Origin: Helicobacter pylori_CU
Lineage (GTDB): Bacteria > Campylobacterota > Campylobacteria > Campylobacterales > Helicobacteraceae
Reading direction: 5' to 3'
Assembly: GCF_000259235.1 (NCBI RefSeq)
Contig: NC_017733.1
Coordinates: 1,535,281 to 1,599,280, forward strand
DNA length: 64,000 bases
Below, piece by piece: positions 53,370 through 61,611 of this stretch. The notes under the pieces are model-generated. The model did not search any database, was not told the origin of the DNA, and worked only from the letters and a program-made list of their open reading frames with translations. The stretch's first letter is position 1. Each line of letters starts with the position of its first letter. Made by a program: the position numbers and the translations under genes.

Positions 53370-54017
53370 ATGATTTCTCAAATGCTCATTCAAGCCACGC
53401 TAGAAACGCTTTATATGGTGTTTGTGGCGAGCTTTTTGGCGGTTGTTTTTGGCTTGCCTTTGGGGGTTTTATTGTTAGTGAGTAAAAAAGGGCATTTGTT
53501 AAACAAACCCCTTTTGCATAAGATTTTAGACACTTCTATCAACATGACTCGCTCTTTCCCTTTTATCATTCTCATTATTTTGCTCCTGCCTTTATCACGC
53601 TTTTTGATTGGCACAAGCATTGGCTCTAGCGCGAGCATTATCCCGCTAGCCATTTCAGCCATTCCTTTTGTCGCAAAGCTTTTTGAAAATTCTTTAATGG
53701 AAGTAGAGCATGGCAAGATTGAAACCACTTTAAGTTTGGGAGCGTCTAATTTAGAGGTCATTAAAATGATGCTTTTAGAGAGCTTGCCCTCTTTAGCGAA
53801 TAACATCACCATCACCTTAATTTCTTTAATAGGCTATTCGGCTATGGCAGGAGCGTTAGGGGCTGGGGGCTTGGGGGATTTAGCCATTAGGATTGGCTAT
53901 CAAAGTTATAGGGGCGATGTGCTTTTTTATGCGGTGGTTGTGATCATTGTTTTAGTGCAAATCATTCAAAGCACGGGGGATTATGTGGTGAAACGCCTAA
54001 GAAAGCATAAGTATTAG
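53370..54017 (+). CDS. metI: methionine ABC transporter permease
   Basis: 215 aa with five membrane helices. The permease EAA-type loop (METTLSLGASNLEVI region) contacts MetN. Its substrate-binding protein MetQ is encoded 9 kb upstream, so three genes form one transporter from two loci. Closed by the hairpin at 54048. Confidence 0.93.
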   Translation: MISQMLIQATLETLYMVFVASFLAVVFGLPLGVLLLVSKKGHLLNKPLLHKILDTSINMTRSFPFIILIILLLPLSRFLIGTSIGSSASIIPLAISAIPFVAKLFENSLMEVEHGKIETTLSLGASNLEVIKMMLLESLPSLANNITITLISLIGYSAMAGALGAGGLGDLAIRIGYQSYRGDVLFYAVVVIIVLVQIIQSTGDYVVKRLRKHKY

Positions 54018-54047
54018 GGATTTGGCTCTCATCAAATACGAATATTC

Positions 54048-54077
54048 AAAGCCAACTTTAATACTCTTTGGCTTTTT
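54048..54077 (+). terminator. terminator of metNI
   Basis: AAAGCCAA (54048-54055) pairs with TTGGCTTT (54068-54075) around a 12-nt loop, ending in T5, 31 nt after the metI stop. Confidence 0.6.
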
Positions 54078-54209
54078 AAATAGGATCGCTAAGCTTTGTT
54101 TATGGCGAAACTCAATTCTCTAAAAACGCTTTAAAAGGTTATCGCTCAACACTTGAATTAAAGCTTTTTACAATCAATATTCAATTAAATCGCTATGCAA
54201 AAATGGGCT

Positions 54210-54641
54210 TTATTTTGTGCCGTTGATAAATTTATCCATCTGTTTTTCTAAGTCTATGATTTGCGTTATCGCTCCTTCTAAAATTTCAAAATTTTTAGCG
54301 TTTTTTGGGGCAACGCATGCGAGTTTGTTGGAAGCTTTTTCTAACGATTGGATGTCTTTAAGCAAGGTTTTTAAAACTTCTACGCTTTTAAAATCCTTTT
54401 CAAAATAATCATCAAATTGCCGTTCTGTTTGAGACAAGTTCTCCAAAAAAGCGCTTTGAAGGCGTATTTGGGTGCGATCATGCCCGGTTTCTATGCAGGT
54501 TTTATAGGTTTTATCGATCGCAATAAAAGCGTCTTTGGCTTTCACAAAAGCCTTTGAAAGCTCAACAATGATTTCATAATGTTCGCCTTCCGCTCTTAAA
54601 AACCCTAAAAAGAGCGAAATGAATAATAACTTTTTTAGCAC
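54210..54641 (-). CDS. exported small helical protein of unknown function
   Basis: 143 aa. Signal peptide MLKKLLFISLFLGFLRA-EG (cleavage about residue 17), then a mostly helical, heptad-like mature part with two Cys (CIETG and ACVAPK) that could form a disulfide. I recognise no family. It lies 9 nt after the lpxF gene on the same strand, likely the end of the wecA-lpxF unit. Confidence 0.65.
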   Translation of the reverse strand: MLKKLLFISLFLGFLRAEGEHYEIIVELSKAFVKAKDAFIAIDKTYKTCIETGHDRTQIRLQSAFLENLSQTERQFDDYFEKDFKSVEVLKTLLKDIQSLEKASNKLACVAPKNAKNFEILEGAITQIIDLEKQMDKFINGTK

Positions 54642-54650
54642 TTTATCCCT

Positions 54651-55247
54651 TTACCATTGATAAGAAAAGCTCACCCCATAGCGGCTACTGCCCTTAAAAT
54701 CGCTAGAAATTTCAGGATAGAGCATCCATTGCTTAGGTTTGTAGCGTGAAGTGAATAAATAAGCAAACCCCCATGCGATAAGGCTGCCGATCGTAACTTG
54801 CAAGATCGTGTGTTGTCCTGCCACCACTCTGCTAGCGTCAGTAAGGATTGCAAGAGCGATCACAGGAAGAGCCGGCTTCCACCCATAGCGGTAATACACA
54901 AACCCAGCCGCGCTAAACGCCCCCCCAGCATGCCCGCTTGGCATGCCCCTCCAAGAATTACAGCATGGCCGTTTAGCAAATCCCACTCTAGCCCCATCTT
55001 TATGGGCGGTGCTAAAAGCTCCTTTAAGGCCATAAATCACTCCTTGAGTAACCAATGTGCCGACCGCTAATTCCCCTAAACCTCTATAATCGCGCATCGC
55101 CAAACTGACTGTGCCTACAAAAATAGGTAAAAACCTAAGTACATCGCCAATCTCTTCTAAAATGTATGCCCCCTCATTGATCGGCTCACTCCTTAAAGGA
55201 TAGACCCATAAGAGCAGGATCAAAAAAAGACCTTTGAGTTTTTTCAT
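54651..55247 (-). CDS. lpxF: PAP2-family phosphatase, LpxF-like (lipid A 4'-phosphatase)
   Basis: The open frame begins at 55418, but the ATG at 55247 (MKKLKGLFLILLLW, 198 aa) gives a signal-like hydrophobic start. PAP2 motifs: KRP (motif I), PSGHAGG (motif II) and SR-x5-H (SRVVAGQHTILQ, motif III). The usual terminal Asp of motif III is Gln. Literature assigns lipid A 4'-dephosphorylation (LpxF) to the H. pylori gene in this position, which lowers surface charge and Toll-like receptor recognition. Overlaps wecA by 4 nt. Ends in YGVSFSYQW. Confidence 0.8.
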   Translation of the reverse strand: MKKLKGLFLILLLWVYPLRSEPINEGAYILEEIGDVLRFLPIFVGTVSLAMRDYRGLGELAVGTLVTQGVIYGLKGAFSTAHKDGARVGFAKRPCCNSWRGMPSGHAGGAFSAAGFVYYRYGWKPALPVIALAILTDASRVVAGQHTILQVTIGSLIAWGFAYLFTSRYKPKQWMLYPEISSDFKGSSRYGVSFSYQW

Positions 55248-56254
55248 TGAAACGCTCGCTTTTCTAAAGCGCAAACTTGTCTGTTCAAATAAGCATAGCC
55301 TATTAAATAGCATGCGATAAAGACTAAGCCAATAATAATGAGCGCGTAAGAATTTAAGCGGAATAAGACGCTGATTAGAATAAAAGGCAAGTTGCACAGA
55401 ATAAGGATAAGCGCGCATAAAGGGTTAGGGTAATTGAAAGAGCGTTGTTGCAAGAATTTAAATAAAAGGGTGTGCAAATGCAAGTTATCTGGCATGGTGG
55501 CTTTCTGGCGTTTTATTTTGCGCCTTAGGATACTAAAAAGCACCTCTATGACCGGATAAAGCATTAAATTGAGCCCAAAAAACACGCTGATTTTTTGCTC
55601 CAAACTCAAATGTAAAAGGGAAATCCCGCACACCAAACCCAAAAAATACGCCCCCCCATCGCCTAAAAAAATCTTTCCTAAAGGGAAATTTAACACCATA
55701 AACCCAAGCACCATGTAAGCCAGCAAACAAGACAAACTGCTAGGGTCTATATAATGGATGACTAAAAGAGTAATCGTGCAAATCCCTGATGCCAGCCCGT
55801 TAAACCCGTCAATGATATTAATAGCGTTACTGATACCCACCAGCATAAAGATAGCGAATAAAAAAGCGATAAAATAAGGCAAGCTAAAAAGGGGCGAAAA
55901 ATCGCTCACCACTAAAGGCGTTGATGAGATGATGCAAACAACCCCTACGGCTTGCAAAATAAGGCGTATTTTGGGGCCTAATGAAAGGTTAATGTCTTCT
56001 AAAAAACCGCTTAAAAAAACTAACAACAAACCCAAGAAAACAAAAAACCCCTTAAAAGGCATTTCAAAAGGTTCAAAATAACAAGCCAACGCAAAAGAAA
56101 GAAAGATCCCAAGCCCCCCGGCTCGTGGGGTTCTTGCATGATGAAAGCCCTGTATCTTATTAGCGTTATCCACAAAGAGCATGGATTTTTTAGACCACAG
56201 AACGATCAAAGAGCAAATAAATAAACTGGTTAAAAAATATAGCACCCACAACAC
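55244..56254 (-). CDS. wecA: undecaprenyl-phosphate GlcNAc-1-phosphate transferase
   Basis: 336 aa with about ten membrane helices, MraY/WecA family. It starts O-antigen and related lipid-linked glycan synthesis. Motifs: NAINIIDGFNGLASG, FLGDGGAYFLG and HLHTLLFKF. MraY is excluded because the family-specific GNT-type loop motifs favour WecA and because the context is LPS genes. A TGC-TATAAT promoter (complement of 56290-56295) precedes it. Confidence 0.88.
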   Translation of the reverse strand: MLWVLYFLTSLFICSLIVLWSKKSMLFVDNANKIQGFHHARTPRAGGLGIFLSFALACYFEPFEMPFKGFFVFLGLLLVFLSGFLEDINLSLGPKIRLILQAVGVVCIISSTPLVVSDFSPLFSLPYFIAFLFAIFMLVGISNAINIIDGFNGLASGICTITLLVIHYIDPSSLSCLLAYMVLGFMVLNFPLGKIFLGDGGAYFLGLVCGISLLHLSLEQKISVFFGLNLMLYPVIEVLFSILRRKIKRQKATMPDNLHLHTLLFKFLQQRSFNYPNPLCALILILCNLPFILISVLFRLNSYALIIIGLVFIACYLIGYAYLNRQVCALEKRAFQ

Positions 56255-56289
56255 TTTTTATTGGATTTAATTGACATTTTGTTTTGGGT

Positions 56290-56295
56290 ATTATA
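56290..56295 (-). promoter_or_regulatory. -10 box of wecA-lpxF
   Basis: Reverse-strand TATAAT preceded by TGC (extended -10), 35 nt upstream of the wecA ATG. Confidence 0.55.
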
Positions 56296-56351
56296 GCATT
56301 TTTAAAAGATAGCTTGATGACAAAATCTTATAAGCATAAGGAGGGGTTTTA

Positions 56352-56360
56352 TGTTACAAT
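56352..56360 (+). promoter_or_regulatory. extended -10 promoter of pdxJ-pdxA
   Basis: TGT-TACAAT (TACAAT at 56355-56360), 34 nt before the pdxJ ATG; AAAGGA serves as ribosome binding site. Confidence 0.5.
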
Positions 56361-56394
56361 TCCAAAAATCATTATTATAAAATAAAGGATAGCC

Positions 56395-57183
56395 ATGCGT
56401 TTTGGATTGAATATTGATCACATTGTTACTTTAAGAGAGATAAGAAAGACTTATGAGCCTGAGATTTTAGAAGCTTTATTCATCGCTAAAAACACCCATA
56501 AAGTGGATTTAATCACCATCCATTTGAGAGAAGACAGACGGCACATTCAAAATGAAGATGTTTTGAAGTTGCTTGAAATAAGCCCTTTGCCTATTAATAT
56601 TGAATGCTCTATCAACGCTCAAATCACTGATTTTTTATGCTCTTTGAAAAATAAGCCAAGTAAGGTTACGATCGTGCCTGAAAACAGGAATGAGGTTACG
56701 ACAGAGGGGGGGTTGGATTGCTCACTAAAGGGTTTAGGAGAGGTGATTAGAGCGTATCACAATAAAGGCATTGAAGTGTCTTTGTTTATTGATCCTTTAA
56801 AAGACTCTTTGCATTTTGCAAGGGAGCATCAAGTCAAGCAAGTGGAGTTCCACACTGGGGTGTATGCGAATTTGCACAACGCTTTATATTCTAACGCTAA
56901 CAATCAAATCCATGCCATTAGCGCGCTCAAAGACAAAAGCCCCAAAGAATTGAAAGAAGAATTGCACAACGCCTTTTTGCAATTAAGGAGAATGAGTAAA
57001 GAAGCGTTTTTTATGGGCATCACGGCGTGCGCGGGGCATGGGTTGAATTATACTAATGTGAAAGAATTGTTAAAAATCCCCTCTTTAAGAGAGCTTAATA
57101 TCGGTCATAGCGTGGTTTCAAAAGCGGTTTTAGTGGGCTTAGAAAAAGCGATTTTAGAAATGGCGCAACTTATTAAGCGATAA
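56395..57183 (+). CDS. pdxJ: pyridoxine 5'-phosphate synthase
   Basis: 262 aa TIM-barrel joining 1-deoxyxylulose-5-phosphate with aminoacetone phosphate to form PNP. N-terminal RFGLNIDHIVTLRE, HLREDRRHIQ, and C-terminal GITACAGHGLNYTNV and LNIGHSVV are family signatures. The internal insert between strands (about 90-105) is typical of the epsilonproteobacterial form. One base separates it from pdxA. Confidence 0.94.
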   Translation: MRFGLNIDHIVTLREIRKTYEPEILEALFIAKNTHKVDLITIHLREDRRHIQNEDVLKLLEISPLPINIECSINAQITDFLCSLKNKPSKVTIVPENRNEVTTEGGLDCSLKGLGEVIRAYHNKGIEVSLFIDPLKDSLHFAREHQVKQVEFHTGVYANLHNALYSNANNQIHAISALKDKSPKELKEELHNAFLQLRRMSKEAFFMGITACAGHGLNYTNVKELLKIPSLRELNIGHSVVSKAVLVGLEKAILEMAQLIKR

Positions 57184-57184
57184 A

Positions 57185-58108
57185 ATGGCTAAAAAGAAAA
57201 TTGCGATCAGTTGCGGGGACATTCAAGGCGTAGGCTTAGAATTGATTTTAAAAAGCCATAAGGAAGTGAGCGCGATTTGTGAGCCGTTGTATCTCATTGA
57301 TGGCGAACTTTTAGAGCGGGCCAATCAATTGCTTCATAACGCTTATGAAACTAAAACGCTTAACACACTCGCTATCCATTCCCCCTTACCCTTATTAAAC
57401 TCTAGCACGATAGGCAAAGTCAGCGCTCAAAGCGGGGCGTATAGCTTTGAGAGTTTTAAAAAGGCTTGCGAGTTGGCGGATAGTAAAGAAGTGGATGGCA
57501 TTTGCACTTTGCCTATCAACAAACTCGCATGGCAACAAGCTCAAATCCCTTTTGTGGGGCATACCGATTTTTTAAAACAACGCTATAAAGATCATCAAAT
57601 CATCATGATGCTTGGGTGTTCAAAACTCTTTGTGGGGCTGTTTAGCGACCATGTGCCTTTAGGGGCGGTTTCTCAACTCATTCAAGTGAAAGCGTTAGTT
57701 AAGTTTTTATTAGCGTTTCAAAAAAGCACTCAAGCCAAAATCGTTCAAGTGTGTGGTTTTAACCCCCATGCGGGCGAAGAGGGCTTGTTCGGGGAAGAAG
57801 ATGAAAAGATTTTAAAAGCCATTCAAAAGAGCAACCAAACGCTGGGCTTTGAATGCTTTTTAGGGCCATTGCCGGCCGATAGTGCTTTTGCCCCCAATAA
57901 ACGAAAGATAACCCCCTTTTATGTGAGCATGAGCCATGATGTGGGGCTAGCCCCTTTAAAAGCGCTCTATTTTGATGAAAGCATCAATGTGAGTTTGAAC
58001 GCCCCCATTTTACGCGCTTCCACTGACCACGGCACGGCGTTTGACATTGCTTATCAAAACAAAGCGAACAACAAAAGCTATTTGAACGCGATCAAATATT
58101 TGGCTTAA
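57185..58108 (+). CDS. pdxA: 4-hydroxythreonine-4-phosphate dehydrogenase
   Basis: 307 aa; makes the aminoacetone phosphate used by PdxJ, so the pair encodes two consecutive steps. ISCGDIQGVGLELILK at the N-terminus, VGHTDFL metal site, and C-terminal NPHAGEEGLFGEED plus HGTAFDIAY are characteristic. Zn/Mg-dependent, cytoplasmic. Confidence 0.94.
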   Translation: MAKKKIAISCGDIQGVGLELILKSHKEVSAICEPLYLIDGELLERANQLLHNAYETKTLNTLAIHSPLPLLNSSTIGKVSAQSGAYSFESFKKACELADSKEVDGICTLPINKLAWQQAQIPFVGHTDFLKQRYKDHQIIMMLGCSKLFVGLFSDHVPLGAVSQLIQVKALVKFLLAFQKSTQAKIVQVCGFNPHAGEEGLFGEEDEKILKAIQKSNQTLGFECFLGPLPADSAFAPNKRKITPFYVSMSHDVGLAPLKALYFDESINVSLNAPILRASTDHGTAFDIAYQNKANNKSYLNAIKYLA

Positions 58109-58134
58109 AGATTTTAAAATACAAGCCAACAAAG

Positions 58135-58140
58135 TATAAT
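58135..58140 (+). promoter_or_regulatory. -10 box of tsaD
   Basis: TATAAT, 31 nt before the tsaD ATG. Confidence 0.5.
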
Positions 58141-58171
58141 TCAATCTCTAATATTATTCAAAGATAAAGAC

Positions 58172-59194
58172 ATGATTTTAAGCATTGAAAGTTCTTGCGA
58201 TGACAGCTCTTTAGCCCTTACAAGAATAGAGGACGCTAAACTCATCGCTCATTTTAAAATCTCTCAAGAAAAGCACCACAGCTCTTATGGGGGTGTTGTG
58301 CCTGAGCTTGCATCGCGCTTGCATGCTGAGAATTTGCCGCTTTTATTAGAACGCATTAAAATAAGCTTGAATAAGGATTTTTCCAAGCTCAAAGCCATCG
58401 CTATTACGAATCAGCCAGGTTTGAGCGTTACTTTAATAGAGGGTTTGATGATGGCAAAAGCCTTGAGTTTGTCTTTGAATTTGCCCTTGATTTTAGAAGA
58501 TCATTTGAGAGGGCATGTGTATTCGCTATTCATCAATGAGAAGCAAACTCGCATGCCTTTAAGCGTGCTGCTAGTCTCTGGGGGGCATTCTTTGATTTTA
58601 GAGGCTAGAGATTATGAGAATATTAAAATCGTTGCCACGAGTTTAGACGATAGCTTTGGGGAGAGTTTTGATAAGGTTTCTAAAATGCTTGATTTAGGCT
58701 ATCCAGGAGGCCCTATAGTGGAAAAATTAGCCCTTGATTATAGGCATCCAAACGAGCCTTTAATGTTCCCTGTCCCTTTAAAAAACAGCCCGAATCTGGC
58801 TTTTAGCTTTTCAGGTTTAAAAAATGCGGTGCGTTTGGAGGTTGAAAAAAACGCCCATGATTTGAACGATGAGGTAAAACAAAAGATTGGCTATCATTTT
58901 CAAAGCGCGGCTATTGAGCATTTAATCCAGCAAACCAAACGCTATTTTAAAATCAAACGCCCTAAAATTTTTGGCATTGTGGGAGGAGCGAGCCAAAATT
59001 TGGCTTTAAGAAAGGCGTTTGAAAATTTGTGCGATGCGTTTGATTGCAAGCTTGTTTTAGCCCCTTTAGAATTTTGCAGCGACAATGCCGCCATGATAGG
59101 GCGATCAAGCCTAGAGGCTTATCAAAAAAAGCGCTTTGTCCCTTTAGAAAACGCTAACATTTCGCCAAGAACGCTGTTAGAAAGTTTTGAGTGA
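58172..59194 (+). CDS. tsaD: tRNA N6-threonylcarbamoyladenosine synthase subunit TsaD
   Basis: 340 aa ASKHA-fold protein for t6A modification at position 37 of tRNAs decoding ANN codons. The metal-binding H111-x3-H115 (DHLRGH) replaces the more usual HLEGH. SSCDDSS at residues 7-13, LLVSGGHS and GIVGGASQN are visible, and D/N residues in CSDNAAMIG complete the site. Monocistronic, preceded by TATAAT. Confidence 0.95.
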   Translation: MILSIESSCDDSSLALTRIEDAKLIAHFKISQEKHHSSYGGVVPELASRLHAENLPLLLERIKISLNKDFSKLKAIAITNQPGLSVTLIEGLMMAKALSLSLNLPLILEDHLRGHVYSLFINEKQTRMPLSVLLVSGGHSLILEARDYENIKIVATSLDDSFGESFDKVSKMLDLGYPGGPIVEKLALDYRHPNEPLMFPVPLKNSPNLAFSFSGLKNAVRLEVEKNAHDLNDEVKQKIGYHFQSAAIEHLIQQTKRYFKIKRPKIFGIVGGASQNLALRKAFENLCDAFDCKLVLAPLEFCSDNAAMIGRSSLEAYQKKRFVPLENANISPRTLLESFE

Positions 59195-59433
59195 ATGGAT
59201 ACAAAAAGAAAACGCATGATAAAACGCCCCAACATTTATCAATCTTTTATCTGTATTTGAGAGATTAAATTTGAATAAAAGCGCATTAAAACTGAATTAA
59301 CGAGTAAGCAAAAAGCCTTGAAACGCTTGACGAGAATTGTTTTATTATGGGCAGATTATTAGATTAAATACGGATTAAATCTACAATTTTATAAAAAACC
59401 GCTATCATTTAAGTTAAATTTAATGATTATTGC
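59195..59433. other. AT-rich non-coding stretch after tsaD
   Basis: About 240 nt, no gene-like open frame with a ribosome binding site. A short direct repeat GATTAAAT occurs at about 59362 and 59374. Nothing else is recognised before the structured element that begins at 59434. Confidence 0.5.
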
Positions 59434-59664
59434 ATTATAGTTTCATCACAAAAAGGGTTTAAAAAATCCTTGAGAGTTGGTAGCTCTTAAGGATCTGTAT
59501 TTGGTGTAGTGGTGTTACGAGCACCATTAACACTATGATGATTAATAATAATTTCGTAGTTATCTCCTTTATGTTATTTATGGCATGTTTCTTAATAGGC
59601 ATTATTATTCAAACCATTAGGTTGGTAGCTAATGGTTTCAAACATCTATTAAGGAGTGCATGTT

Positions 59665-59748
59665 TTGAATTGTATCATGTCAAACGCTAAAGATACTTGG
59701 GATTTCTTGCTTGAATGGGTTAAATTTTTTATTAAAAGAGCGTTTTAG
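59665..59748 (+). CDS. possible 27-aa amphipathic peptide
   Basis: TTG start at 59665 lies 8 nt after AAGGAG (59651-59656); an in-frame ATG follows at 59677 (23 aa, MSNAKDTWDF then LLEWVKFFIKRAF). The second half alternates hydrophobic residues with Lys/Arg and could form a short membrane-active helix, like the small toxins of type I systems. It does not resemble AapA1 as I remember it. A decayed relative lies at 43.5 kb. Coding status is inferred. Confidence 0.35.
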   Translation: MNCIMSNAKDTWDFLLEWVKFFIKRAF

Positions 59749-59770
59749 TCAAATTTAATCTTATTTTTGT

Positions 59771-59780
59771 TATAATTATA
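59771..59780. promoter_or_regulatory. palindromic -10 box, flgG promoter and possible antisense promoter
   Basis: TATAATTATA is its own complement. Forward TATAAT (59771-59776) is 34 nt before the flgG ATG. Reverse TATAAT (complement of 59774-59779) points back through the small-peptide ORF and could start an antisense RNA. Confidence 0.5.
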
Positions 59781-59810
59781 GGCTGTTAAGTTTCAGTTTA
59801 AAGGGAAAAA

Positions 59811-60599
59811 ATGCTCCGCTCTCTCTATAGCGCCACTTCAGGGATGCTCGCCCAACAAACGCATATTGACACCACTTCAAACAATATCGCCAATGTCAAT
59901 ACCACTGGGTTTAAAAAATCTCGTGCGGATTTTAATGACTTGTTTTACCAAGCGATGCAATACGCTGGCACCAACACAAGCAACACGACTTTATCGCCAG
60001 ATGGCATGGAGGTGGGCTTAGGCGTGCGCCCTAGCGCGATTACTAAAATGTTTTCGCAAGGCAGCCCTAAAGAAACGGAAAATAATTTAGATGTCGCTAT
60101 TACGGGTAAAGGCTTTTTTCAAGTCCAGTTGCCTGATGGCACCACCGCTTATACAAGAAGCGGGAATTTCAAGCTAGACGAGCAGGGCAATCTTGTAACA
60201 AGCGAGGGCTATCTCCTCATCCCTCAAATCACTTTGCCCGAAGACACCACGCAAGTAAACATCGGTGTGGATGGCACGGTGAGCGTGACTCAAGGCTTGC
60301 AAACGACTTCTAATGTGATCGGGCAAATCACTTTGGCTAATTTTGTCAACCCGGCGGGGCTTCATTCTATGGGGGATAATTTGTTTTCCATCACCAACGC
60401 TAGCGGTGATGCGATTGTGGGCAACCCGGATTCTCAAGGCTTAGGCAAGTTAAGGCAAGGCTTTTTGGAACTTAGTAATGTGAGATTGGTAGAAGAAATG
60501 ACGGATCTAATCACCGCTCAAAGGGCCTATGAAGCCAATTCTAAAAGCATTCAAACCGCTGATGCCATGCTCCAAACCGTCAATTCCCTCAAACGCTAA
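59811..60599 (+). CDS. flgG: flagellar distal rod protein FlgG
   Basis: 262 aa. N-terminal LYSATSGMLAQQTHIDTTSNNIANVNTTGFK and C-terminal LVEEMTDLITAQRAYEANSKSIQTADAML, the coiled rod helices, with the D1 domain (NNLDVAITGKGFFQVQLPDG) between. Forms the distal rod of the flagellum. AAAGGG 6 nt before ATG. A sigma-70-type TATAAT, not a sigma-54 or sigma-28 motif, precedes it. Confidence 0.95.
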   Translation: MLRSLYSATSGMLAQQTHIDTTSNNIANVNTTGFKKSRADFNDLFYQAMQYAGTNTSNTTLSPDGMEVGLGVRPSAITKMFSQGSPKETENNLDVAITGKGFFQVQLPDGTTAYTRSGNFKLDEQGNLVTSEGYLLIPQITLPEDTTQVNIGVDGTVSVTQGLQTTSNVIGQITLANFVNPAGLHSMGDNLFSITNASGDAIVGNPDSQGLGKLRQGFLELSNVRLVEEMTDLITAQRAYEANSKSIQTADAMLQTVNSLKR

Positions 60600-60695
60600 T
60601 TGGAGCGGTTGTTGCCATTTTTTAATTTTTGTGGCTAGGGTTTTTAAGTTTTTCAACACCGCTTTTTGGGTTATTGTTTGAATGGTGTTTTCCTT

Positions 60696-61569
60696 TTATG
60701 AAAAAACAGCCAAAACAGCTAGACCGATAAGAACGATAGAGATGATAGCCAGATACCACATTTTCTTTTTATCCGCTTCTTGTTGCGCTTTCTGTTCTGC
60801 TTCTTGTTCCGCTTTCAATTTTTTGCGTAAGGTGGCAACCAAAACGCATGCAGGCACGGTTACCCTATAAGCCGGCCCGGCAAGATTGATGCTCACTAAC
60901 GCGCCTGTGATGACCCAACCAATAGGGCCAGCTAAAATACCCAAAGTTTTTTTAAGCACTACTTTACCCACCACAGACGATAAACCATGCCCTAGAGTTT
61001 ATCTTACCATTGCATCTGCAACAGATACAGCCAACGCATAAGAATGAGAGCCACCGGCTTTAAACAGCGTTAAAACAGATGCGATTAGGACTTTTTGTTC
61101 TCACCGATCACTTTATCAATATTTGTCATGCCCAATTCATGGCCGAGTTCTTTAATCTCTCTCCCACTCATTTTTTCTAAACTATCTTTCAAAAGTTTAG
61201 AAAGCATGTTTTTCTCAATCAAAGAGGTTGGAGATTCTTCATGGTAATTAACCTTTAAATGATCGCACGCATCGCACAAAATCTCTTTGTATAAGACCCC
61301 TTCGTTTCTAAAAAATTAATAAAAGTATTGCCCCCGTAACGCTGCAATTCTTCAGCGATCCTTTCTGCGTATTTAACGTAATCATCGCCATGCCTTTTGT
61401 ATTCTGTTGAATTTGTCAATTCTTCATTCATTCTTAGTGTGCCATCTTCATCATAAACAAGCGCATCAAACAAATCTTTCAAATCATTAGAGCTTAAGTG
61501 ATTTAAAAATTCCAAGTCGCTATTTGTATGCCATATTATTCCTTTAATTTTATTCCTACCACCGCTCAA
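60696..61569 (-). pseudogene. YaaW/UPF0174-like gene, copy 1 (broken)
   Basis: Three fragments together match the intact copy at 62120: N-terminal part 61255-61569, middle 61085-61279, C-terminal 60696-60974. Lesions that I can place: a 5-bp deletion just after the original ATG-GCA-TAC-AAA (shared with copy 3), a lost T in a T run (complement of the A6 at 61310-61315), a frameshift near 61090, and an in-frame TAA (complement of 60999-61001). The C-terminal segment keeps the GPIGWVITG and GPAYRVTVPACV signatures. Not expected to give a full protein. Confidence 0.75.
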
Positions 61570-61590
61570 ATCCCACCAACCCCCCTTTTT

Positions 61591-61611
61591 AGTGATGAGT
61601 GATGAGTGATT
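61591..61611. repeat. heptamer array upstream of copy 1
   Basis: Three tandem 7-bp units, AGTGATG AGTGATG AGTGATT, followed by ATAGCATCATTTTTT, in the promoter side of the minus-strand copy 1. The same unit is expanded at 63933 upstream of copy 3. Confidence 0.8.

Larger units (their letters stand above)
59434..59780 (+). other. structured small-RNA/peptide locus between tsaD and flgG
   Basis: In order: a possible -10 TATAGT (59436-59441); hairpin 1, 11-bp stem (59466-59476/59484-59494, one G-U) with loop TTGGTAG; a small hairpin TGGTG/CACCA (59510-59526); a weak 51-codon hydrophobic ORF (59535-59690); hairpin 2, perfect 10-bp stem (59611-59620/59629-59638) with loop GTTGGTAG; Shine-Dalgarno AAGGAG at 59651; a 27-codon ORF; and palindromic TATAATTATA (59771-59780). 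Hairpins 1 and 2 share the 10-mer GTTGGTAGCT on different stems. Function unknown. Confidence 0.5.

Noticed and set aside
59535..59690. 51-codon hydrophobic ORF between the two hairpins
   Set aside because: It has a transmembrane-like start but no Shine-Dalgarno and contains hairpin 2; kept only as part of the structured locus, not as a gene.
59434..59780. A known AapA/IsoA copy
   Set aside because: The small peptides here do not resemble the AapA1 sequence I remember, and the ATG context differs, so identity with that family is not claimed.
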